This document shows, piece by piece, positions 1 through 7,796 of a DNA stretch of 64,000 nt. The position numbers and the translations under genes were made by a program. Origin of the DNA: Rhodanobacteraceae bacterium (lineage in GTDB: Bacteria > Pseudomonadota > Gammaproteobacteria > Xanthomonadales > Rhodanobacteraceae). Every line of letters begins with the position of its first letter. Position 1 is the stretch's first letter. The notes under the pieces are model-generated. The model did no database searches and was not told the DNA's origin. It saw nothing but the letters and a program-made list of their open reading frames with translations. The stretch spans positions 62,001-126,000 of the forward strand of contig SCQS01000032.1 of assembly GCA_004299705.1 (NCBI GenBank), written 5' to 3'.

Positions 1-1646
1 CGGTGATGTTCAGCACCACCGCTTGCACGGGCGCCAGCCAGGTCGGGAAGTTGCCGGCGTGGTGCTCGATCAGGATGCCGATGAACCGCTCCATCGACCC
101 CACGATGGCCCGGTGCAGCATCACCGGCACGTGGCGCTGTGAATCCTCGCCCACGTATTCGGCGCCCAGCCGTCCCGGCATCGAGAAATCGACCTGCATG
201 GTGCCGAGCTGCCAGTCGCGGCCGATCGCATCGCGCAGGTGATATTCGATCTTGGGGCCGTAGAAGGCGCCCTCGCCCGGCAATTCCTTCCATTCGGCAC
301 CGGCCTTGCGCAGTGCCGAACGCAGGGCCTCCTCTGACTTGTCCCAGATCGCGTCGTCGCCGATGCGTGAATCGGGCCGCAGCGCCAGCATCAGCTCGAC
401 GTCCTTGAAACCGAAATCCTCGTAGACCTTCAGCGCCTGTTTGTGGAACGCCACCACCTCGGACTCGATCTGGTCCTCGGTACAGAAGATGTGGCCATCA
501 TCCTGGGTGAAGTTGCGCACGCGCAGCAGGCCGTGCAGCGCGCCCGAGGGTTCGTTGCGGGTGCAGGAACCGAACTCGGCGATGCGGATCGGCAGTTCGC
601 GGTAGCTGTGCAGGCCATCCTTGAATATCTGCACGTGGCCGGGGCAGTTCATCGGCTTGACCGCGTAGGTGCGTTTCTCCGACTCGGTGAAGAACATGTT
701 GTCCTTGTAGTTGTCCCAGTGGCCGGATTTCTTCCACAAGGAAACATCGAGGATCGACGGACAACGCACCTCATCGTAACCCGACTCACGGTAAACGCGG
801 CGCATGTACTGCTCGACCTGCTGCCACAGCGTCCAGCCCTTGGCGTGCCAGAACGCCATGCCGGGCGCTTCTTCTTGCATGTGGAACAGGTCGAGCTGCT
901 TGCCGAGCTTGCGGTGGTCGCGCTTCTCGGCTTCCTCGATGCGCGTGAGGTAAGCCTTCAGGTCCTTGTCGTTCAACCACGCCGTGCCGTAGATGCGCGA
1001 CAGCATCGCGTTGTCGGAATCGCCGCGCCAGTAGGCGCCGGCGGTCTTCATCAGCTTGAACGCCTTGAGGCGCCCCGTATCGGGCACGTGCGGACCCCGG
1101 CACAGGTCGGTGAATTCGCCCTGCGAATACAGCGACAGTTCCTCATTGGCCGGGATCGATTCGATGATCTCGGCCTTGTAATCCTCGCCCAGGCCGCGGA
1201 AGAACTTCACCGCGTCGTCGCGCGACTTCACGCTGCGCGACAACGGCAGCGATTCCCTGGCGATCCTGTGCATCTCGGCTTCGATTGCGGGCAGATCTTC
1301 GGGTTTGAACGGCTCGCCCTTGGGCGCGAAGTCGTAATAGAAACCATCCTCGATCACCGGCCCGATCGTCACCTGAGTGCCGGGATACAGCCGCTGCACC
1401 GCCTGCGCCAGCAGGTGCGCGGTCGAGTGGCGGATGACCTCCAGCGCCTCCGGCGATTTCTCGGTGACAATCTCGACCCGTGCGTCGTGGTCGATCGTGC
1501 GCGAAAGATCGACCAGCTTGCCGTCGACCTTGCCGGCCAGCGCAGCCTTGGCGAGGCCCGCGCCAATGGACGCGGCGACGTCGCGCACGCTGGGCGGCGC
1601 GTCGAAGGATTTGGTGCTGTTGTCGGGAAGCGTGATCGTGATCATG
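1..1646 (-). CDS. thrS: Threonyl-tRNA synthetase, 3' end beyond window
   Basis: Charges tRNA-Thr with threonine in the cytoplasm. The ATG at 1646 opens 548 readable codons that run off the left edge; compared with the usual length of about 640 residues, the end of the catalytic core and the anticodon-binding domain are missing. Visible parts in order are the N-terminal TGS domain ([10 protein letters not shown]), the editing domain with the HSTAH motif near residue 76, and the class II core with [10 protein letters not shown] carrying the zinc-binding cysteine. The leader upstream holds a promoter, a short Thr-containing peptide and an intrinsic terminator, which suggests attenuation. infC would be the expected next gene beyond the edge. 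Confidence 0.97.
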
Positions 1647-1683
1647 GCGTCGGAAGAAAACGAAAATTCAAGATTGCGGGCAT

Positions 1684-1708
1684 AAAAAAAGACGCGCGAG
1701 GCGTCCTT
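1684..1708 (-). terminator. Hairpin plus U-tract in the thrS leader (possible attenuator)
   Basis: On the minus strand an 8-bp stem (AAGGACGC against GCGTCTTT, one G-U pair, loop CTCGC) runs into a T-run. It lies about 40 bases upstream of the thrS ATG and downstream of a good promoter, so a terminator here can only act on thrS leader transcripts. That placement suits transcription attenuation; no alternative antiterminator fold was worked out. Confidence 0.6.
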
Positions 1709-1730
1709 GCGGAGCCACGCACGGGTCGGA

Positions 1731-1751
1731 TCAGAAGATCGTAGTTTCCAT
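1731..1751 (-). CDS. Putative thrS leader peptide METTIF
   Basis: A seven-codon reading frame (ATG GAA ACT ACG ATC TTC TGA) lies between the thrS promoter and the leader terminator. It has two adjacent Thr codons followed by Ile, the residues used by threonine-operon leader peptides. The ribosome binding site is weak, and two Thr codons are few for classical attenuation, so this is a suggestion resting on position and content. Confidence 0.35.
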   Translation of the reverse strand: METTIF

Positions 1752-1812
1752 GTCGCACGCTCGACCGGCAGTTCCCCGCGGGCCACCTTCGTCAGCTTCA
1801 TTGCGGGAGACA

Positions 1813-1841
1813 AACTTAGTGCAGCCCCCGCGCCGCGTCAA
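1813..1841 (-). promoter_or_regulatory. thrS promoter (sigma70 type)
   Basis: Minus strand TTGACG (1836-1841), a 17-base spacer, then TAAGTT (1813-1818). Transcription would start near 1806, giving a leader of about 160 bases that includes the METTIF frame and the terminator hairpin. Confidence 0.65.
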
Positions 1842-1858
1842 CGCCGGCGTCGCCGGAT

Positions 1859-1887
1859 TTGAGCCAACGCCGCGATCCCGCTACACT
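1859..1887 (+). promoter_or_regulatory. tRNA-Val promoter (sigma70 type)
   Basis: TTGAGC (1859-1864), a 17-base spacer and TACACT (1882-1887) lie about 57 bases upstream of the tRNA-Val gene. It is divergent from the thrS promoter. Confidence 0.6.
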
Positions 1888-1944
1888 GCGCGGCCCGATA
1901 CCCGCATCGGCGAGACCGTGGCACCAACCACGTTGCCATCCAGT

Positions 1945-2019
1945 GGGCAGTTAGCTCAGCGGTAGAGCACTACCTTGACATGGTAGGGGTCACAGGTTCG
2001 ATCCCTGTACTGCCCACCA
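1945..2019 (+). tRNA. tRNA-Val (GAC)
   Basis: A complete cloverleaf with acceptor arms GGGCAGT and ACTGCCC, D-arm AGCTCAGCGGTAGAGC, anticodon loop with GAC, T-loop GGTTCGATCC and an encoded CCA end. Anticodon GAC reads valine GUC codons. Confidence 0.96.
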
Positions 2020-2111
2020 CTGGATACAGACACCCGTCCCGTGCACCTGGCCGGCATACTCCGCACACTTCCCCGTTATCCTGCCGCGTGACCCAAGTGG
2101 AGCACCCTGCA

Positions 2112-3095
2112 ATGACGGAGCTTGCGCTCATCGGCGATATCGGCGGAACCAACGCGCGTTTCGCGCTGACGGACGTGTCCTCTGCCAAGCCCGGGATCCT
2201 GCACGAGCAGACCGAATCCGACACGGATTTCCACAGCCTGCGCGAGGCCGCGCTGCATTACCTCGGAACGATCGGCGCCAAGCCCGCGCGCGCCGCATTG
2301 GCGGTTGCCTCGCCGATCGAAGGCGACGAGATCACCCTGACCAATCGCGACTGGTCGTTCAACCGCGGCGCCTTGCAACGGGCGCTGGGCCTGGATCAAC
2401 TGCAGCTCATCAATGACTTCGCGGCGATCGCCTGGTCCGCACCGCATCTCTCCGCAAGCAACCGCCTGCCGATACACGGCACGCTCGCAACGCCCCCGCA
2501 GGGGCCGGTGACACTGATCGGCGCCGGTACCGGCCTCGGCGTCGCGCTGCTGACGGGTTCGTCCGAACACGGCTGGCACATCGTGCCGACCGAAGGCGGC
2601 CACGCCAGTTTCGCGCCCATCGACAACGAGGAACGCGCGATCGCCGCATGGTTGGGCGTACGCCATGGGCGCGTATCCAACGAGCGCCTGCTCAGCGGCC
2701 ACGGCCTGTCCAACATCGACGCCGCGTTGCGTGGCGTCGCCCCGGTCGCCGCGCCCGCGCCGCAATCCGGCTCGCGAAGGTCCAAGGACATCGTCGATGC
2801 GGCGCTGTCGGGCAAGGATGCCGATGCCGAACGCGCGTTGCGCCGCTTCTGCAGGATCTACGGCGCCGTGGCTGGCGACGCCGCGTTGCTGCACGGCGCC
2901 AACACCGTCTTGATCGCGGGTGGCGTGGTGCTGCACTTCCTCGATTTCTTCCGCGCCAGCGATTTCATGGACGCGTTCCTGGCGAAGGGACGCCACACCG
3001 GCTACATGCAACGGATGACCGTGCAGGTCATCACCCACCCGAATCCCGGCCTGCTGGGCGCGGCGGTGGCGGTACGTGCCGCGGCAGCCGCATGA
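2112..3095 (+). CDS. glk: Glucokinase
   Basis: Phosphorylates glucose to glucose-6-phosphate with ATP in the cytoplasm, feeding glycolysis or the Entner-Doudoroff route. The 327-residue protein has the size of the proteobacterial Glk family and starts with the phosphate-binding motif LIGDIGGTNARFAL. A second nucleotide-binding stretch, LIGAGTGLGVALL, and the conserved TEGGHASFAP segment follow. An upstream in-frame ATG exists inside the tRNA, but the start at 2112 is chosen because it has GGAG 9 to 12 bases before it and places the family N-terminus correctly. It is convergent with uvrB, with only about 50 bases between the stop codons. Confidence 0.93.
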   Translation: MTELALIGDIGGTNARFALTDVSSAKPGILHEQTESDTDFHSLREAALHYLGTIGAKPARAALAVASPIEGDEITLTNRDWSFNRGALQRALGLDQLQLINDFAAIAWSAPHLSASNRLPIHGTLATPPQGPVTLIGAGTGLGVALLTGSSEHGWHIVPTEGGHASFAPIDNEERAIAAWLGVRHGRVSNERLLSGHGLSNIDAALRGVAPVAAPAPQSGSRRSKDIVDAALSGKDADAERALRRFCRIYGAVAGDAALLHGANTVLIAGGVVLHFLDFFRASDFMDAFLAKGRHTGYMQRMTVQVITHPNPGLLGAAVAVRAAAAA

Positions 3096-3147
3096 CTCCC
3101 GTCCTTCACGACGAACGCATTGCAACCAATAGTGGTTCTGCTCACCG

Positions 3148-5220
3148 CTACGAGAGCAGCGCCTGCTCGCGCACGCGGTGGATCTCGTCGCGCAGGCGTG
3201 CGGCCTCTTCGAACTCGAGATCCTGCGCGTGCTTGTACATTTCGGCTTCGAGTTTCTTGATCAGCGCGCCTGCGGCGTGGGCGTCGAGCACCGAATAATC
3301 GGCGGCATCTTCGGCCACTTTGCGTGATGGCGCCGCGCGCCCCTGATCCTTGCCGCGACCCCGCCCGCGCGCGCGCGCTGTCGGTTCCTCACGTGCGCCT
3401 TCCATCACGTCGGCAATCTCGCGCACGATGGATGTCGGCGTGATGCCGTGTTCGAGGTTGTACTCGACTTGCTTGCCACGACGACGGTCGGTTTCATCGA
3501 TCGCGGCCCGCATCGAATGCGTGATGGTGTCGGCGTACAGGATCGCCTTGCCGCGCACGTTGCGGGCCGCGCGGCCGATGGTCTGGATCAGCGAACCGGT
3601 CGAACGCAGGTAGCCTTCCTTGTCGGCGTCCAGGATCGCGACCAACGATACCTCGGGCATGTCCAGCCCCTCTCGCAGCAGATTGATGCCGACCAGCACG
3701 TCGAACTTGCCGAGCCGCAGGTCGCGGATGATCTCCACGCGCTCGACCGTTTCGATGTCCGAATGGAGATAACGCACGCGCACGTCCTGTTCGGCCAGGA
3801 AGTCGGTGAGGTTCTCGGCCATGCGCTTGGTGAGCGTGGTGATCAACACGCGATCGCCCATCTTCACCCGCTCGCGGATTTCGCCCAGCACATCGTCCAC
3901 CTGCGAGCGCACCGGTCGTACTTCCACTTCCGGATCGACGAGACCGGTCGGACGCACTACCAGCTCGACCACGCTGCCGCCGGATTTCTGCATTTCGTAA
4001 TCGCGCGGCGTGGCCGACACGAAGATGGTGCGCGGCTCGCGCTGTTCCCACTCTTCGAACTTCAGCGGACGGTTGTCGAGCGCGCTCGGCAGGCGGAACC
4101 CGAACTCGACCAGGGTTTCCTTGCGCGAACGGTCGCCCTTGTACATTGCGCCCAGTTGCGGAATCGTCACGTGCGATTCATCCACCACCAGCAGCGCGTC
4201 AGACGGCAGGTAATCGAACAACGTTGGCGGCGGTTCGCCCGGCAGACGCCGCGTGAGGTGCCGCGAATAGTTTTCGATGCCTTGGCAGTAACCGACCTCG
4301 TGCATCATCTCCATGTCGTACAGGGTGCGCTGTTCCAGCCGCTGCGCTTCCAGCAACTTGTTGGCGCCGCGCAGCACTTCCAGCCGCTGCGCCAGCTCTT
4401 CCTTGATGGTGTCGATGGCGTTGAGCACGCTCTCGCGCGTGGACGCGTAGTGCGTAGCCGGATACACCACGCAGCGCGGCAACTTGCGCAGGACGTCGCC
4501 GGTCAAGGGATCGAACATCGATATCTTTTCGACTTCGCCGTCGAACATCTCGATGCGCAGCGCCTCGGTTTCGTTTTCGGCCGGGAAGATGTCGAGATTC
4601 TCGCCGCGCACGCGGTAGGTACCGCGGCGCAGTTCCATCTCGTTTCGGGTGTATTGAAGTTCAGTCAACTGACGAATCAGCGTGCGTGGATCGACACGAT
4701 CGCCGATGGAAAGAATCAGCCGCAGCGAAAGGTAATCCTCGGGATCGCCCAAGCCGTAGATCGCGGAAACCGTGCCGACGATCAACGCGTCGCGCCTTGA
4801 GAGCAGTGCCTTGGTCGCGGCCAGCCGCATCTGCTCGATGTGGTCGTTGATGCTCGCGTCTTTCTCGATGTAGGTATCGGATGACGGAACGTAGGCTTCC
4901 GGTTGGTAATAGTCGTAATAACTGACGAAGTACTCGACCGCGTTGTGCGGGAAGAACTGCTTGAACTCGCCGTACAGCTGCGCGGCGAGGGTCTTGTTGG
5001 GCGCCAGCACCAGGGTCGGGCGCTGCACCGCCTGCACCACGTTGGCGATGGTGAAGGTCTTGCCGGAACCGGTGACGCCGAGCAACGTCTGTGCGGCGAG
5101 GCCCGCGTCGAAACCCTCGATCAGTTTGGCGATCGCCTGCGGCTGGTCGCCCGCTGGCCGGTACGGCGCCACCAGTTCGAAGCGTTCGTTGTCATGCTGC
5201 GGAGTACGGCTCGCATCCAT
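3148..5220 (-). CDS. uvrB: Excinuclease ABC subunit B
   Basis: DNA-damage verification helicase of nucleotide excision repair; it receives DNA from UvrA and recruits UvrC. The 690-residue protein has Walker A ([10 protein letters not shown] near residue 49), the beta-hairpin signature [12 protein letters not shown], the helicase DESH motif, the late helicase motif QTIGRAARN, and a C-terminal UVR domain ([19 protein letters not shown]). The ATG at 5220 is preferred over an upstream in-frame start because a TATAAT ends 6 bases before it, which suits a leaderless transcript. Its partner uvrA lies 14 kb to the right. Confidence 0.96.
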   Translation of the reverse strand: MDASRTPQHDNERFELVAPYRPAGDQPQAIAKLIEGFDAGLAAQTLLGVTGSGKTFTIANVVQAVQRPTLVLAPNKTLAAQLYGEFKQFFPHNAVEYFVSYYDYYQPEAYVPSSDTYIEKDASINDHIEQMRLAATKALLSRRDALIVGTVSAIYGLGDPEDYLSLRLILSIGDRVDPRTLIRQLTELQYTRNEMELRRGTYRVRGENLDIFPAENETEALRIEMFDGEVEKISMFDPLTGDVLRKLPRCVVYPATHYASTRESVLNAIDTIKEELAQRLEVLRGANKLLEAQRLEQRTLYDMEMMHEVGYCQGIENYSRHLTRRLPGEPPPTLFDYLPSDALLVVDESHVTIPQLGAMYKGDRSRKETLVEFGFRLPSALDNRPLKFEEWEQREPRTIFVSATPRDYEMQKSGGSVVELVVRPTGLVDPEVEVRPVRSQVDDVLGEIRERVKMGDRVLITTLTKRMAENLTDFLAEQDVRVRYLHSDIETVERVEIIRDLRLGKFDVLVGINLLREGLDMPEVSLVAILDADKEGYLRSTGSLIQTIGRAARNVRGKAILYADTITHSMRAAIDETDRRRGKQVEYNLEHGITPTSIVREIADVMEGAREEPTARARGRGRGKDQGRAAPSRKVAEDAADYSVLDAHAAGALIKKLEAEMYKHAQDLEFEEAARLRDEIHRVREQALLS

Positions 5221-5226
5221 CCCGGC

Positions 5227-5261
5227 ATTATACGTTTGCCCTGCTGACAACCCTTGTCAGC
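5227..5261 (-). promoter_or_regulatory. uvrB promoter region: TATAAT plus 8-bp palindrome
   Basis: Minus strand TATAAT (5227-5232) stands 6 bases from the uvrB ATG. Upstream, at 5243-5261, is the perfect inverted repeat GCTGACAA-CCC-TTGTCAGC, which overlaps where a -35 element should be. A dyad in that position is a good candidate operator. It is not the LexA box usually described for this order, so the regulator is unknown. Confidence 0.45.
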
Positions 5262-5350
5262 ATTATCCGACGCGGTTTGCTGCATACGGCCGCTACTGGC
5301 CAGCGTGCGCGCTGCACAGACTTGTCCCCGGCGCACGGACGGGGACGGTG

Positions 5351-5908
5351 ATGGACAGAAATCGACACCACGCACGCGGTTTCACCCTGACGGAACTGCT
5401 TATCACGCTGGCCATCGCCGGCATCCTCGCGATGATCGGCGCGCCGGCGATGGGCAGCCTGCTGGCGCGAACGCGCAACAGCAGCATCGAGTCCGCGATC
5501 AGCCACAGCCTGCGGCACGCGCGGGCGGCCGCAGTGATGCACAACGCACGCGTACTGGTGTGTCCAAGCCGCGACGGACGCCGATGCCAGCCGGACGGGG
5601 ATTGGCAGCACGGTTGGATCGTCGCCCGCGACGCCGACCATGACGGCCAGCCCGACGCAGGCGTGCCCGTCATCGCCACTCAAGCCGCCATGCCGACTGG
5701 AGCACGCGTCGTCACCAGCACCGGGCGCCGGAAAGTCGTGTTCCACCCGAACGGCAGCGCCGCAGGCAGCAACGCGACTTTCACCATCTGCCACGCACGT
5801 CTGCGTGAAGGCAAGTCGGTGATCGTTTCGAACACGGGAAGAGTGCGGCTGGAAGAACCGGAACCGGACCGTTTACAAGCCTGCCTTGCGGGCCTTCAAC
5901 AAGGCTAG
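5351..5908 (+). CDS. Type IV minor pilin / pseudopilin of the FimT-GspH family
   Basis: A 185-residue prepilin-like protein. After a short basic leader (MDRNRHHARG) comes the type III signal G|FTLTELLITLAIAGILAMI, with cleavage expected after the Gly and N-methylation of Phe, followed by the hydrophobic helix and a globular C-terminal domain. The C-terminal part contains SNTGRVRL, typical of FimT/GspH proteins. Such proteins prime pilus or pseudopilus assembly in the inner membrane. It stands alone here, without other pil genes, which is common for fimT. It starts at ATG 5351 behind a G-rich stretch. Its stop overlaps the end of the convergent HMG-CoA-synthase-like gene by 4 bases. Confidence 0.85.
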   Translation: MDRNRHHARGFTLTELLITLAIAGILAMIGAPAMGSLLARTRNSSIESAISHSLRHARAAAVMHNARVLVCPSRDGRRCQPDGDWQHGWIVARDADHDGQPDAGVPVIATQAAMPTGARVVTSTGRRKVVFHPNGSAAGSNATFTICHARLREGKSVIVSNTGRVRLEEPEPDRLQACLAGLQQG

Positions 5909-7404
5909 GGATGGCCAATGTAGCGGTAATACGCGATGCCGTAATCCTGGAACGCATTTTCGGTATGCGTACCGATGTGGTCGATGACAAGGCCTGCCGG
6001 CGCCAACTTGCGCGCGCCATCGAACGAGCCCTCGTCGTGCAGGCGCGCGTACTCGTCACGACCCAGATCCACCGCGCCGGCCAGCGCGTCGCCGAACCGG
6101 ATCGCCCGCGCCGCTTCGCGCCAACCGGGCACCACCCGCGCGGGGATCGCCTCGGCCGCATCACCGCTGCCGTAGCCGAGCAGCAACAGACCGCGGCCGT
6201 CGAGGTCGGTGCCTTGCGCGGCTGCATCGTCAAGGCCCGCCGCCAGCCACGCGGGCAATGCCGCAGTGTAGAGATTGCCCATCTCCATGGCCGTTGCGGC
6301 GCCGAGCCGCAGCTTGCCTTCGACATGGTCGCGATAGCCATCGCGCTTGCGGAACGCTTTCAGCAAGCCGGATGCGGCCGGGTACGCGTCGGCCGGCAGC
6401 GCGTCGCCAACGCAACCACTCGCACCGTCCCGCCATTCCCGCAATACCGCGTCGCGCGAAATCCCGGAGGACTCGCAACACGCCGCAAATTCGCGTTCGG
6501 CTTCGGTGTCTCCCTGCACGGCGTCGTGTGCCAGCGCGGCCAGGTATGCCATCGCCAGCGCATTGCGCGGCATGTGGTGGTAGGGACGGTGCATGAACAC
6601 CGCAGCGACATCCCGCAGATACGCTCCGCGCGACCCTCCTCGTTTCGTGAACAATGCGTCGAGTGCGCGCAGTGTGGCGTCGGTGTAGCAATCGGTCGAA
6701 TACTTGCCATTGAACACCGGCAAATCGCTCAGCCGACCGTGCTGTCCCGGCGTCTGCCCGGCGAAACGCAGGAACGGCTTGCGGAAATCCAGCCCGCGAT
6801 ACGCGGACGCGCTGCCGGCCGCCGCCAGATCCAGTTCCAGCAGACGCGGCCTGGCTTCCAGCAACATCGCGACGGCACCGGCGCCCTGGGTCGGCTCGCC
6901 GCTGCTGCCGCGCGCGTACTCGGCGATATCGGCACTCACCACGATCGCCAGCCGATCGCGTCCGTCGCAGGCGAGATAACGCAGTCCGCCCTTCAACGCA
7001 TACACCCCGCCAAGGCAGGCATGCTTGAACTCGGGTACCTCGCAATCGCGTGCGAGTACAGGCTTGCCCTCGGCTGCCAGCGCGGCATCCACCAGTCCGC
7101 GCACGATCACCGCGCCGGCGGCATTGTCGATGCTGGATTCGGTACCCAGTGCGAGATAGCCGACGCGCCGCGGATCGATGTCGTACTGTGCAAGCAACCG
7201 CAACACGGCGTTCGCGGCCAGGGTGTAGACGTTCTGATCCGGGCCGGGCATCCGGAAGGCATGGCCGACGACCGCGCGTGTCTTGGCGGGATCGTTGCCT
7301 GCCCATTCGCACCATTTCGCAAGATCGACCCGGTACGGTGGAACGTAGAGCGCCATCCCGCTGATGCCGGCGTGCGGGTTCTGTGCAAACGGATCTGCAG
7401 CCAC
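5905..7404 (-). CDS. Hydroxymethylglutaryl-CoA synthase family protein
   Basis: A thiolase-fold protein of 499 residues related to HMG-CoA synthase, which condenses acetyl-CoA with acetoacetyl-CoA or, in polyketide clusters, with an acyl-carrier-bound beta-ketone. All three catalytic residues can be placed: Glu in GTESSID, Cys in KHACLGG and His in FMHRPYHHMP. It is longer than typical bacterial enzymes. No mevalonate-pathway or polyketide genes are nearby, so its substrate is unknown. The GTG at 7404 is chosen because AGGA sits 8 bases before it; in-frame ATGs further upstream add only low-complexity residues. Confidence 0.75.
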   Translation of the reverse strand: MAADPFAQNPHAGISGMALYVPPYRVDLAKWCEWAGNDPAKTRAVVGHAFRMPGPDQNVYTLAANAVLRLLAQYDIDPRRVGYLALGTESSIDNAAGAVIVRGLVDAALAAEGKPVLARDCEVPEFKHACLGGVYALKGGLRYLACDGRDRLAIVVSADIAEYARGSSGEPTQGAGAVAMLLEARPRLLELDLAAAGSASAYRGLDFRKPFLRFAGQTPGQHGRLSDLPVFNGKYSTDCYTDATLRALDALFTKRGGSRGAYLRDVAAVFMHRPYHHMPRNALAMAYLAALAHDAVQGDTEAEREFAACCESSGISRDAVLREWRDGASGCVGDALPADAYPAASGLLKAFRKRDGYRDHVEGKLRLGAATAMEMGNLYTAALPAWLAAGLDDAAAQGTDLDGRGLLLLGYGSGDAAEAIPARVVPGWREAARAIRFGDALAGAVDLGRDEYARLHDEGSFDGARKLAPAGLVIDHIGTHTENAFQDYGIAYYRYIGHP

Positions 7405-7490
7405 GGTTGGATTCCTGCTCGGGACGCGGTGCGCACGAGTATGCGGGGGAATCACGTCCACGCCATGTGAACGATGGCACATGGCCGCAA

Positions 7491-7518
7491 ACAAAAAAGC
7501 CGACGGAAAACCGTCGGC
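7491..7518 (-). terminator. Intrinsic terminator of tRNA-Asn
   Basis: Minus strand stem GCCGACGG-TTTT-CCGTCGGC followed by TTTTTTG, starting 9 bases after the tRNA-Asn CCA end. A textbook rho-independent terminator. Confidence 0.9.
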
Positions 7519-7526
7519 CTTCGAAT

Positions 7527-7603
7527 TGGCGCCCGAACTTGGACTCGAACCAAGGACCCCCAGATTAACAGTCTAGTGCTCTAACCAGCTGAGCTATTCG
7601 GGC
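7527..7603 (-). tRNA. tRNA-Asn (GTT)
   Basis: Complete cloverleaf on the minus strand: acceptor arms GCCCGAA and TTCGGGC, D-arm AGCTCAGCTGGTTAGAGC, anticodon loop CTGTTAATC giving GTT, T-arm GGTTCGAGTCC and an encoded CCA. Confidence 0.96.
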
Positions 7604-7677
7604 AAATTGTCGATTCCGCTCCGCTTCCATCCATGGAGCCGATGCCGTTCGGCATCCGTGCCTCACCCTTCGCGTGC

Positions 7678-7703
7678 GTAGCGACAGTCCACCGGACTGT
7701 CGC
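7678..7703 (+). repeat. REP-like hairpin with GTAG head
   Basis: GTAG at 7678-7681 leads into a perfect 10-bp inverted repeat (GCGACAGTCC-ACC-GGACTGTCGC). The GTAG head plus stem is the layout of REP elements mobilised by RAYT transposases. Its sequence differs from the other GTAG elements in this window. No T-run follows, so it is not a terminator. Confidence 0.5.
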
Positions 7704-7713
7704 CAACGCCGCA

Positions 7714-7740
7714 CGCTCGACCAGTTGAGCTATTCGGGCA
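7714..7740 (-). pseudogene. 5' half of a broken second tRNA-Asn
   Basis: Minus strand TGCCCGAATAGCTCAACTGG and the following GTCGAGC repeat the first 27 bases of tRNA-Asn with three differences. This covers the 5' acceptor strand and D-arm, then the similarity stops. There is no anticodon arm or 3' half. It looks like the remnant of a second tRNA-Asn copy cut just before the REP-like hairpin. Confidence 0.7.
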
Positions 7741-7796
7741 GCGAGCCGCACATTATCGTTGCAGCGATTACCGCTGTCAAAAACAAGCTCGCAGCT

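Noticed and set aside
443-1744. 433-codon plus-strand ORF opposite thrS
   Set aside because: The minus strand encodes a clear threonyl-tRNA synthetase; the plus frame has no family similarity and is a byproduct of high GC.
7681-7703. Terminator upstream of tRNA-Asn
   Set aside because: Perfect stem but no U-tract; the GTAG head fits a REP-type element better.
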